The position numbers were made by a program, and so were the translations under genes. Below the pieces are notes generated by a model. The model ran no database searches. It worked only from the letters and a program-made list of their open reading frames with translations, and was not told where the DNA came from. Positions 1 through 7,782 of a stretch of 64,000 nt of DNA are shown here, in pieces. The stretch's first letter is position 1. The number at the start of each line of letters is the position of its first letter. Source of the stretch: JAHEDH01 sp963753285 (GTDB lineage Bacteria > Actinomycetota > Acidimicrobiia > Spongiisociales > ZC4RG35); contig CAVWBT010000013.1 in the NCBI GenBank assembly GCA_963753285.1, positions 1 to 64,000 on the forward strand. Reading direction: 5' to 3'.

Positions 1-40
1 GCCCTCTTCCTCGGACCCCTCGGAGCCAGCTATTGACCCG

Positions 41-72
41 TTGGTTGTGGGTTCGAGTCCACGGGACCCACA
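41..72 (+). other. tRNA 3'-end-like remnant
   Basis: The stretch resembles the T-arm and 3' acceptor strand of a tRNA: the T-loop consensus TTCGAGT is at 52-58, with GTGGG before it and CCACGGGACCCAC after it. One C is missing for a perfect GTGGG/CCCAC T-stem, and bases 1-40 do not form D or anticodon arms, so this is not a complete tRNA. It could be a 3'-end duplicate such as an integration leaves behind, or a chance match. What lies left of the window would decide. Confidence 0.25.
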
Positions 73-174
73 AGACCAGCGCCTGTCCCCTGGTGTGCAG
101 TCAGCACACGCAGATCCTCATAGTGATCGAGTTGGGGGACACTGGCCACAACCGGATGCAAGCAAGGAGCAGGG

Positions 175-1347
175 ATGAAGACCTCGACGACGCCGCGCCA
201 ACCGCGGTTCCTCGAGAACCTCCTGTTCGGCACGACCTTCGATCAGGTTCCGACACTCATCCCCGGGGTGGCGCTGGCATCCGTTGTGGTGCTCGTGGCA
301 GCTGCCCTGGCAGAGGTGACCTCCAACGCTCTGGGCTACGAAGGACTCGTCAGCTTCATCCTCGTTGCCATCGTCCTCGGCATGATCATTCGCAATACGG
401 TGGGCCTCCGAGACAGCTTCGCTCCAGGTGTTGCCTTCACCCTCAAGAAGGTGCTTCGACTCGGCATCATCCTCCTGGGAATTCGGCTCAGCATCCTCGA
501 CGTGTTGGAGATCGGCGGCTTCGGCATCCCCATCGTTGTCGGGGCAGTTCTGACCGGGTTGTTGGTGACGACCGCCGCCACCCGGTGGCTTGGCCTGTCC
601 GACCGTCTCGGGACGCTGATCGCCATCGGCACCGCCATATGTGGCGCCACGGCCATCGTGGCGACGGCGCCGGGCATCAAGGCGAAGGAACAGGAAGTGG
701 CCTACGCAGTCGCGAACATCACGATCTTCGGGATTGCCGCCATGTTCATCTACCCCTTCCTCGGCAACATGATCTTCGGTGGCGACGTCACTCAGATCGG
801 TCTCTTCATGGGGACCTCCATCCACGAGACGGCCCAGGTGGCCGGAGCCGGCCTCATCTACGACCAGTCGCTCGACATCACAACGTCCCCGAGCGGGGCT
901 GACATCGCCGTCATCGCCAAATTGGTGCGAAACGCGCTGATGGTGGTGGCGATCCCGGCCATCACCTACGTCTACGCCCGTCGCCGCGACCAGGATGAGA
1001 CGGGTGCCGCTCACCGCACCGAACTGCGAAAGCTCTTCCCGGTGTTCATCATCGGATTCCTGGTCATGGCCGGCATCCGCTCATTCGGCGACGCAGCCGT
1101 CGACTCGGGAGGGCAGGCATTCGGGGTCTTCGGAGTAGAGGCATGGAGTGACCTCACCCGTTGGATCCGCACATGGGCCGAGTACACACTGGCGACGGCC
1201 ATGGCCGGCGTCGGCCTCGGCACGTCGATCTCTCAGCTCAAGGGTCTCGGCTTCAAGCCGTTCGTCGTGGGGATCGCAGCCGCCTTTGCAGTGGGCTTGG
1301 CAAGCATCGGCCTCGTCTCGCTGTTCGGGCCGTTGATCTCGGTCTGA
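175..1347 (+). CDS. YeiH/UPF0324-family inner-membrane protein (putative sulfate exporter)
   Basis: A 390-residue polytopic membrane protein with about ten hydrophobic segments. It carries the family hallmarks GTAICGATAIVA (about residues 152-163) and GTSIHETAQVAGAG (about 214-227), which mark the conserved hypothetical 698 / YeiH family. Members are annotated as putative sulfate or small-anion exporters, but few have been tested, so the substrate is unproven. The length is near the family norm. The ATG follows an AGGAGCAGGG ribosome-binding site. It stands alone: the next genes run the other way and no operon partner is visible. Confidence 0.85.
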   Translation: MKTSTTPRQPRFLENLLFGTTFDQVPTLIPGVALASVVVLVAAALAEVTSNALGYEGLVSFILVAIVLGMIIRNTVGLRDSFAPGVAFTLKKVLRLGIILLGIRLSILDVLEIGGFGIPIVVGAVLTGLLVTTAATRWLGLSDRLGTLIAIGTAICGATAIVATAPGIKAKEQEVAYAVANITIFGIAAMFIYPFLGNMIFGGDVTQIGLFMGTSIHETAQVAGAGLIYDQSLDITTSPSGADIAVIAKLVRNALMVVAIPAITYVYARRRDQDETGAAHRTELRKLFPVFIIGFLVMAGIRSFGDAAVDSGGQAFGVFGVEAWSDLTRWIRTWAEYTLATAMAGVGLGTSISQLKGLGFKPFVVGIAAAFAVGLASIGLVSLFGPLISV

Positions 1348-1423
1348 GGCGCCCGCGCGAGGTCCGCTTCCGACTGCAGCGTGGCACATGCTTCTCCGGG
1401 ATCGATGCTGTCGGTGGCCTCTC

Positions 1424-1576
1424 TCACGGCTTGCCGGCGAGGCAGTCAACGACCCATGAACGCAACGAGATGTTGGACACCCAGCCGGGGACGTACACGA
1501 GGTCTCGCGAGCCCTCCCCAAAGACGTGATATGCGATGTTGATGCCACCGCTGGCTGCGTACTTCGTCGCAGGCAT
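1424..1576 (-). pseudogene. Truncated N-terminal remnant of an alpha/beta hydrolase-cyclase paralogue
   Basis: A 50-codon reading frame begins MPATKYAASGGINIAYHVFG and continues through RDLVYVPGWVSN before turning into unrelated sequence and a stop. Its first 35 or so residues closely match the start of the intact hydrolase-cyclase gene at 12046-13380 (MPTTKYATSDGLSIAYQVFG, then RDLVYVPGWISN). Nothing further of the hydrolase or cyclase domains follows. It therefore looks like the 5' stump of a paralogue lost by deletion. Function is unlikely. Confidence 0.7.
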
Positions 1577-1597
1577 GAGGGGGCGGAGACTACGAAC

Positions 1598-1888
1598 TCA
1601 CCGGATCGATCGATAGCGGCGCAGGTCGACCTCACCATCGAGCAATTCAGGGAGACGAGCCGTAGCCGCTCGGACATGGGGTGAATCCAGATGCGCCTCG
1701 AGTGCGTCGCGGTCCCGCCACTCCTCGACGAACGTGAAGCTCCGTTCGTCATCGAGGCTGGCCAGGAGTTCGTAGCCGATGTTCCCTGGCTCGGCTCGCG
1801 TCGGATCGATGAGACCTTCGAACACCTCCTGGAGTTCGTCTCGCTTCCCTTCCTTCGCACGGGCATGGGCAACAACTCGCAGTGTCAA
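1598..1888 (-). CDS. Antibiotic-biosynthesis-monooxygenase (ABM) domain protein, putative quinol monooxygenase
   Basis: A 96-residue single-domain protein with the dimeric alpha/beta-barrel pattern of the ABM family: an N-terminal strand TLRVVAHARA, a helix with EVFEGLID, a central GNIGYELLAS, then FTFVEEWRDRDALEAHLDSPH. YgiN-like quinol monooxygenases and heme-degrading enzymes share this fold and length, but no cofactor residues single one out. It is separated by 76 bases from the ABC-2 permease gene upstream on the same strand and may be read as its tail. Confidence 0.8.
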   Translation of the reverse strand: MTLRVVAHARAKEGKRDELQEVFEGLIDPTRAEPGNIGYELLASLDDERSFTFVEEWRDRDALEAHLDSPHVRAATARLPELLDGEVDLRRYRSIR

Positions 1889-1964
1889 CCTGGTCCTTTC
1901 GATCTGTCGCCGACCCTACAGCCGGCGGCCCGCCGTCGGGCGGTGAGTCACGGCCAAACACGAC

Positions 1965-2699
1965 TCAGCTCCGCTTCGCCATCATCGTCCAAGCGACTCC
2001 GACTGATCCGGCTGCCCAGACGGCGAGGATGAAGACCGAGCCCACGAGACCCACCTCCCCCGTTCCGATGAGAGCACTACGGACGAGGTGGCCCATCGCC
2101 TGGATGGGCAGGAAGTCGTGTACCGCAGCCAACCATCCGGGCAGACGCTCGCTCGGGAACGCCAGTGGCGAGAACATGAGCACCAGGACGGCGAACACCT
2201 GAGAGATCATTCCGGCCGTGGCGGGCGAACAGGCGATGGCGACGGCATAACCGACTGCTGAACTCGTCAGGGCGACCAGCAGCACGATCGGGACGGCCAG
2301 CAGCGACGGGTGGAGCGCGAGATCGAATCTGAGCGCCCCAGCGAGCACGGCCACCGCCATGCCGGGCAGTGCTGCGCTGAGCCACACGGTCAGGTCCGCA
2401 AGGAGGACACCGATGCGAGGCACCGGGAGCGATCTGACGAAATCGAGCGAGCCATCGACCTTCGCCTGCGAGACATCCTGGGGCACTCCGACCAGGCCGA
2501 GGCTGATCAGCGCAATGGCCGGCGCGCCCGTCGTCAGATAGAGAACGCTCTCTACGTCGAGTGAGGGCAGTAGTAGCGGGAAGCCGAGCACGACACCGAG
2601 CGCAAACGCTGCCTGGACGACGACGATGAGCGGGAGAGCTGCGGCGGTCCTGCGGAATCGCCACTGCAACAGGAGTGAATAGGCACGCATGGAGATCAC
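1965..2699 (-). CDS. ABC-2 type transporter permease
   Basis: A 244-residue permease with six predicted membrane spans, beginning with a short cytoplasmic stretch (MRAYSLLLQWRFRRTAAALP). The ABC-2 signature region is visible around SPLAFPSERLPGW and the following helices. The GTG start at 2699 overlaps the stop of the upstream ATPase gene by 4 bases, so translational coupling is likely and the two form one exporter. An ATG three codons inside is an alternative start. The cargo (drug, lipid or polysaccharide) cannot be told from sequence. Confidence 0.85.
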   Translation of the reverse strand: MISMRAYSLLLQWRFRRTAAALPLIVVVQAAFALGVVLGFPLLLPSLDVESVLYLTTGAPAIALISLGLVGVPQDVSQAKVDGSLDFVRSLPVPRIGVLLADLTVWLSAALPGMAVAVLAGALRFDLALHPSLLAVPIVLLVALTSSAVGYAVAIACSPATAGMISQVFAVLVLMFSPLAFPSERLPGWLAAVHDFLPIQAMGHLVRSALIGTGEVGLVGSVFILAVWAAGSVGVAWTMMAKRS

Positions 2700-3673
2700 G
2701 TCCCCTCGGTGGTGTCGACGAGCCTCGTATACAGGTCATCGAGGGTGGGGCTCCCCACCTCGTAGCCAGAAACGAGGCCCTGCATGCGGAGCGACTCGGC
2801 CCATCCGAGGACTTCGAGAACCTGCATTTCCGTGACAACTCCGGTGACGTGCCCGTTGGAAGCGGCAAGCAGCGAGATCGACGAGGGTGGACTCGGGAGC
2901 ACACAGCCGCGTGCAACGTTCAGAACGATGTGCAGGTCATCGCTCGACCCAGAGGAGGAGCCGGCCGTGATGTCGCCCACGATCCGTCCGTGTGACACGA
3001 TCACGAATCGATCGGCGACGGTCTCGACCTCGTCGAGGTTGTGGGTTGCGACGAGGACGGCGCTCCCTTCGTCGGCGAGGACACGTACCTGGTTCCAGAG
3101 CAGTCGTCGGCGTATCGGGTCGACGTCGTTGGTCGGCTCGTCGAGCAGGACCAGACGGCCGGGGATCACTGCTGCCATCGCAAACCCGGTCAAGCGCTTG
3201 ATACCGCCCGAGAGGTGTGCGCCGCCTGTGTCGGCGAACTCGCTCAGCTCGAGAGCCTCGATGAGTGCGTCCGTGCGCTCCCGCACGACGCTCCGTGTCC
3301 CGCCGCGAAGCCGTCCAACGAGCTGGATCGCAGTGCGCGGAGTCAGCCCGTCGAGCGACATCTGTGCCTGTGGTTGGAATGAGCACAGGCGCCGCGCCGC
3401 GCGGTCATCTGCCACAACGTCCACTCCGTCGACCGTGATCGTCCCGTCTGTCGGTGACAGCAGCCCGATGATCTGTCCGACCAGAGTCGTCTTCCCGGCG
3501 CCGTTGGGCCCGAGCAGTGCGCACACGGTGCCTGCCGCCACGGACAGGTCGATGGAGTCGTTCGCAACAACTCCGCTCGGATAGCGCTTGCTCAGTCGTC
3601 TCACCTCGAGTCGACGCGTCGACGTGCGGGCGGACACGAGTCGGTGCTTCGCGTTCGCTGTCGTCACGGTCAT
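2696..3673 (-). CDS. ABC transporter ATP-binding protein (ABC-2 exporter)
   Basis: ATPase of the exporter made with the downstream permease. It shows Walker A GPNGAGKTT, signature HLSGGIKR (with Ile where Gln is usual in LSGGQ), Walker B LVLLDEPTNDVDP and the switch His in VATHNLDE. The frame is open 20 codons further upstream, but the ATG at 3673 has a strong GGAGGGAG ribosome-binding site, so it is preferred (325 residues). The C-terminal 90 residues resemble the regulatory tails of CcmA/NatA-type ATPases. A 49-base gap separates it from the MacB-like ATPase upstream. Confidence 0.88.
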   Translation of the reverse strand: MTVTTANAKHRLVSARTSTRRLEVRRLSKRYPSGVVANDSIDLSVAAGTVCALLGPNGAGKTTLVGQIIGLLSPTDGTITVDGVDVVADDRAARRLCSFQPQAQMSLDGLTPRTAIQLVGRLRGGTRSVVRERTDALIEALELSEFADTGGAHLSGGIKRLTGFAMAAVIPGRLVLLDEPTNDVDPIRRRLLWNQVRVLADEGSAVLVATHNLDEVETVADRFVIVSHGRIVGDITAGSSSGSSDDLHIVLNVARGCVLPSPPSSISLLAASNGHVTGVVTEMQVLEVLGWAESLRMQGLVSGYEVGSPTLDDLYTRLVDTTEGT

Positions 3674-3722
3674 GGTCTCCCTCCTCGTCGATTGCGTGGC
3701 TCGCACCTCCTGATCCGTCCCC

Positions 3723-4553
3723 TCATGTCCCATGCGATGTCAGCCAACCGGCGAGCGATTCGGCCCACTGGTCGTCGGTCTGAGAGTCGTGCCGTCTCAG
3801 GTCGCCGTCGATGAGGCCGTCCCGGAGCACGAGCACGCGCCGGGCACGGGAGGCGACGTTCGGGTCGTGAGTCACGAGGACCACGGTGCGGCCCTCGCGG
3901 TTGATCTGGACCAGCAGATCCATGATCTCCTCCGCCATCGCAGCGTTCAGGGCCCCTGTGGGCTCGTCGCCGAAGACGAGGTCCGGTGAGTTGATGAGGG
4001 CCCGGGCGATGGCAGCTCGCTGCAGCTGGCCGCCGGACGCCTGCGTGATCTCGCGGTCTGCGAGTTCGCCGATCCCTACCAGGTCAAGCAGTTCCTTCGC
4101 TCGAGCCACGACGGCTTCACGCTCGTCGGGGGTGGCGGTGAATCCCGGGAGGACGACGTTGTCGAGGATCGTGAGGTTGCGCAGCAGGTGGACCTGCTGG
4201 AACACGAATCCCATTCGTGTCAGCCGGAGCTCGGCCAGGTCGCGCTGGCGGAGTGCTGTGATCTCGACTGCATCTGAGGCGTCGTCGTCGAGTGTCACCG
4301 TTCCTTGGGTGACGGGGTCCATTCCACTCAGGCAGTACAGCAGCGTGGACTTGCCGGAGCCCGACGGGCCCATGATGGCAACGAAGTCGCCTCGGTCGAT
4401 CTCGACGTCGATACCTCGGAGGGCGATGGTCTGTGCGTCGGCCTCGCCAAAGGACTTGTGGATGTCGGTGGCGGTCAAATGAGCTGTGTTCACGATGTCA
4501 CTCCTCGTTTCGGTGTTCACGGATTCGGTCGTGGTCGGGGTCAGGGTCTTCAT
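3723..4553 (-). CDS. MacB/LolD-type ABC transporter ATP-binding protein
   Basis: A 276-residue ATPase with Walker A GPSGSGKST, Q-loop region FVFQQVHLLRNLT, signature ASGGQLQRAAIARAL, Walker B LVFGDEPTGAL and H-loop VTHDP. This set is typical of ATPases that pair with FtsX-like permeases. Its gene starts 4 bases after the stop of the permease gene, and the permease's last codons (GAG GAG TGA) supply its ribosome-binding site. A second near-identical ribosome-binding site and GTG start lie exactly 60 bases downstream in the same frame, at 4493, so two N-termini differing by 20 residues are possible. Confidence 0.9.
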   Translation of the reverse strand: MKTLTPTTTESVNTETRSDIVNTAHLTATDIHKSFGEADAQTIALRGIDVEIDRGDFVAIMGPSGSGKSTLLYCLSGMDPVTQGTVTLDDDASDAVEITALRQRDLAELRLTRMGFVFQQVHLLRNLTILDNVVLPGFTATPDEREAVVARAKELLDLVGIGELADREITQASGGQLQRAAIARALINSPDLVFGDEPTGALNAAMAEEIMDLLVQINREGRTVVLVTHDPNVASRARRVLVLRDGLIDGDLRRHDSQTDDQWAESLAGWLTSHGT

Positions 4554-4557
4554 GACT

Positions 4558-6900
4558 TCACTCCTCGTTGAGTTGGGAAATGCCGAGATGATCGAACGAT
4601 CGGGTGGCGATCAGAGCCACGACTGCGACGGTCGCGGTCAGTGACAGCGGGACCGCCACATAGGCCAGCAGCGGCTCGACATCGAAGCGGAGCGCCGGGG
4701 CGCCCAGCGAGCCGATGACCGAGGCAACCATCGATTGACCGACGGTGGCCACGAGCACGGCTCCGGTCACGATCCCGGCGACCAGCACCACCACGAACCT
4801 GGTCAGATACTGGAAGCGCAGACCCTGGTCCGACACACCGAGTCCCCGCTGGATGGCGATCTGGGACCGATCGCGGGCGATGACCATCTGGGCGAACATG
4901 GCGGCGATCAGTGCCGTCAGAACGATGGCGACCAGCGCTGCGACGGTGGCGACGGTGCCGGTCTGGCTGATCAGGTCGCCGAGGGTCTGATCGGCGAACT
5001 CGGACATCTGGATCGTCTGGACCGCTGGGAAGTCGGTCGAGAGACGTCCGGCGAGCTCGGTCGGCCCGACGCCGTCAGCCGCGTCGAGCAGCACGGTCCG
5101 CCACACGATGGGCTCTCCGTCGACGGCGACCATGCCCTTGGCGGTGCGTCCACCGTTGGTCATGTCCTGGTAGGTCCCGACGACGGTGACCTCTTGGGTC
5201 CCGGCTTTGCCTCGGAGCGTGATGGTCTGACCGACCTCCGCCCCCATCGAATCGGCTGCGAGCGAGGACAGGGAGATCTCGTCGGGTGCATCGGGGGCGG
5301 CTCCGTACAGGTACGAGAGCGGGAAGACCTGGTGGTCGCCGGTCTCGACGACCAGCTGCTCCCACTCTCCATCGATGTTCAGCGCTTCGAACCTCGCGGT
5401 GACGAACGGCGCCACTCGGGCGACGTCCGGGTCCTGGGAGAGCGCCGACAGCAGCTCCGGCGCCGAGTTGACGGCTGCGGGCGTCCGGAGCTCCAGCCGC
5501 AGGTCTGCGACACCCGTGCCGAGATATGTGATGAACGTCGGTGACGTGACGGTGGTCCACAGGTTGACGGGCACCAGGACCAGGAAGGTGCAGAGGGTGA
5601 GGACTGCCAACAGCATTCGGTGCGTCCTGAAGCTGCGGCGGATGTCGTTCAGTCCCATCCAGAAGCCTGTTGGGAGGGCGCTGCCGGTGAGCCGGGACCT
5701 GGGCGTCCGGGCCGGAAGCCATCTGCGCCTGCGTCGCGGCGGCGTGCTCGCTCGCAGGGCATCCATGGTCGAGATGCGTCCCAGCCGGCGGAGCATGAGC
5801 GCACACCATGCCACGATGGCGAGAACGACGAGAACGCCACCGATGAGCGGTGCGGCGGTGAGCCACCACGAACCGTTGGGATCGCCCAGTTGCAGGCGGA
5901 GGGACGCCGTGACCACGCGGGCAGCAGGGACGCTCAGCAGGGATCCCACGAAGCCTCCGATCAAGGCAAGCGCCACGTACTTGGTGAGATACAGGCGGCG
6001 TATCCCCTTTCCGGGCACGCCGATCGCCTTCATCACGCCGATCTCATGGGTGTCGCGCTCAATGGCGGTCAGGAACGAGAAGCGCAGCGCGATCGCCGCG
6101 ACGGCAAGCATCAGCACGGCGAGGAGGCTGAGGACGGCGATCCCGATGCCGTGAGAGACGGCGTTCAGGAGGAAGAAGGTGCCTCGATCCAGCACGGGCC
6201 CGTTGGTGGCCGGCCCGGTCTGGGTGTAGGCGTCAGAGACGACGCGCGTGTCGGCTCGGTCCGCTACCAGGAACTCGATCAGGTACTCGGGTTCGACGAT
6301 GTGGCGGGCGATCGCCTGGTGATCTTCGGTCGAGATGAGTAGACGCTTCGACGTGGCGAACGTCGGGTTCATCATCGAGTCCCGCACGAAGCTCGTGACG
6401 GTGAAGTCGAAGCGGGCCTCGGGGAGTCGGACGGACACGTGGTCGCCGACTTCGAGTCCCTGGGTCTGGTGGTAGTACAGCGGCATCGCGATCTCACCTG
6501 GCTGCATTGCGAGGACGTCGTCGTCGAGGTCGAGCAGCAGGTCGAAGGACTGGTTCTGCGTGACGAGGGCCGGCTGGAGCACGGACCCCGACTGCGGCTC
6601 GTCACCCAGGAACAGCAGGTCGGTAGGGATGGGCAGCGTCTCGCTGACTTGCCATTCGGCTAGCTCGGTCCGATCCGCCGCCCAGGCCTCGACCGCGTCG
6701 AGGTCGACGTCGCCGGAGTGCATCTGGACCACGTCGGGGGTGCGGGCGGTCGTGAACAGCTCACCGATGGCGCCGGTCAGCTGGGCCAGGACGCTACCGC
6801 CGGTGGCGGCCAGCAAGGCAGCCATCGCGATCAGACCGGCCAGAACGAGACTGGTCGTGCGGGTACGCCGAAAGTCGGCGCGAAGCATGCGGATCATCAT
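4558..6900 (-). CDS. FtsX-like ABC transporter permease
   Basis: A 780-residue permease with an N-terminal span (about residues 16-40), a large periplasmic domain and two FtsX-type membrane blocks. The first block lies around residues 250-390 and includes ERDTHEIGVMKAIG; the second is at the C-terminus and includes RDRSQIAIQRGLG. The duplicated architecture is that of the large single-gene permeases that partner one LolD/MacB-like ATPase, which is the next gene. The frame is open upstream, but the ATG at 6900 has AGGAGC 11 bases before it and starts the natural cytoplasmic helix. The two-component genes lie immediately upstream on the same strand. Confidence 0.88.
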   Translation of the reverse strand: MMIRMLRADFRRTRTTSLVLAGLIAMAALLAATGGSVLAQLTGAIGELFTTARTPDVVQMHSGDVDLDAVEAWAADRTELAEWQVSETLPIPTDLLFLGDEPQSGSVLQPALVTQNQSFDLLLDLDDDVLAMQPGEIAMPLYYHQTQGLEVGDHVSVRLPEARFDFTVTSFVRDSMMNPTFATSKRLLISTEDHQAIARHIVEPEYLIEFLVADRADTRVVSDAYTQTGPATNGPVLDRGTFFLLNAVSHGIGIAVLSLLAVLMLAVAAIALRFSFLTAIERDTHEIGVMKAIGVPGKGIRRLYLTKYVALALIGGFVGSLLSVPAARVVTASLRLQLGDPNGSWWLTAAPLIGGVLVVLAIVAWCALMLRRLGRISTMDALRASTPPRRRRRWLPARTPRSRLTGSALPTGFWMGLNDIRRSFRTHRMLLAVLTLCTFLVLVPVNLWTTVTSPTFITYLGTGVADLRLELRTPAAVNSAPELLSALSQDPDVARVAPFVTARFEALNIDGEWEQLVVETGDHQVFPLSYLYGAAPDAPDEISLSSLAADSMGAEVGQTITLRGKAGTQEVTVVGTYQDMTNGGRTAKGMVAVDGEPIVWRTVLLDAADGVGPTELAGRLSTDFPAVQTIQMSEFADQTLGDLISQTGTVATVAALVAIVLTALIAAMFAQMVIARDRSQIAIQRGLGVSDQGLRFQYLTRFVVVLVAGIVTGAVLVATVGQSMVASVIGSLGAPALRFDVEPLLAYVAVPLSLTATVAVVALIATRSFDHLGISQLNEE

Positions 6901-7113
6901 GAGAGGGTGCTCCTGTGGTTCGGTCGCCCCTGGTGGTGGGCCTGTGAGCGAAGGGAGAGGTCGGCGTTCAACGGGGTCTGGGTGACTCGATCGTCGTATG
7001 TGCCGGTCATGTCTCGCCGTTCGTCGTGTACTGATGAACGTATGAGAAGCCCAGGGACGCGTCTTCGGCGCGTGGGTTGGTTGGGGGCTCAACCCCAGGG
7101 TTGATTCAGCAGA
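6901..7113. other. Intergenic region between response regulator and permease genes, with small hairpin
   Basis: This 213-base gap separates the kinase/regulator pair from the ABC operon on the same strand. Near the regulator stop, 7079-7103 can fold into short alternative hairpins (GGTTG with CAACC, or TGGGG with CCCCA), with no T-run. It probably holds the promoter of the permease-ATPase operon, a natural target for the adjacent regulator, but no clear -35/-10 pair stands out. Confidence 0.3.
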
Positions 7114-7782
7114 TCAGACGTCGACGTCGCCGGGCGTGACCAGTCCGCTCTCGTAGGCGAATGCCACCGCCTGAGCACGGTCCCGCACGTCGAGCTTGGT
7201 GAACACGTGGTTGATGTGGGACTTGACCGTGGCAACACCGATGAACAGGCGCTCGGAGATCTCGTCGTTGCTGTACCCATGGGCGATCTCGGCGAGCACA
7301 TCGAGCTCTCGGTCGCTCAGATCCTCGAGGCGGCGAGAGGTCTCCGCGTCGGCTGCGAGACGCTGGGCGAACCGCCCGATCAGTCGGCTGGTGATGGACG
7401 GGGACAGCATCGCGCCGCCCTCGTTCACCGTCCGTACCGCTGCTGAGAGCTCGTGACGGGGCACGTCTTTCAGCATGAAGCCGCTGGCGCCCGCCCGCAG
7501 CGCCTCATAAACGTATTCGTCGGGCGCGAATGTCGTCAGGATGATCACCCGAACAGAGTCGGTCTCCTCGACGATGCGGGCGGTCGCCTCCAACCCGTCC
7601 ATCTCGGGCATGCGGATGTCCATGAGCACCACGTCGGGGTGAGTGTCACGGACGAGTTCGATCGCTTCGAGTCCGGTTCCCGCCTGGCCGACGACCTCGA
7701 TGTCTTCCTCTCGCTCCAGGATCAGCGCGATGCCGTCTCTGAGGAGCGCCTCGTCGTCGACCACGGCCACCCGGATCGTCAT
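7114..7782 (-). CDS. NarL/LuxR-family response regulator
   Basis: A 222-residue two-domain regulator. The receiver has acidic residues VVDDE near the start, phospho-acceptor Asp55 in VVLMDIRMPEMDG, the conserved Thr in LTTF and Lys105 in FMLKD. A LuxR-type helix-turn-helix follows at about residues 155-215 (LSDRELDVLAEIAHGYSNDE, then TVKSHINHVFTKL). The ATG at 7782 overlaps the kinase stop by 4 bases. It is expected to be phosphorylated by that kinase and to bind DNA, plausibly upstream of the neighbouring ABC operons. Confidence 0.93.
   Translation of the reverse strand: MTIRVAVVDDEALLRDGIALILEREEDIEVVGQAGTGLEAIELVRDTHPDVVLMDIRMPEMDGLEATARIVEETDSVRVIILTTFAPDEYVYEALRAGASGFMLKDVPRHELSAAVRTVNEGGAMLSPSITSRLIGRFAQRLAADAETSRRLEDLSDRELDVLAEIAHGYSNDEISERLFIGVATVKSHINHVFTKLDVRDRAQAVAFAYESGLVTPGDVDV

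Noticed and set aside
1..76. A complete tRNA gene at the left edge
   Set aside because: Only the T-arm-like and acceptor-like parts are present; D and anticodon arms cannot be drawn in bases 1-40, and the T-stem lacks a base.
33..1014. Long frames on both strands overlapping the YeiH gene
   Set aside because: They are low-complexity Arg/His/Asp-rich shadows of a G+C-rich gene, with no family motifs or ribosome-binding sites.
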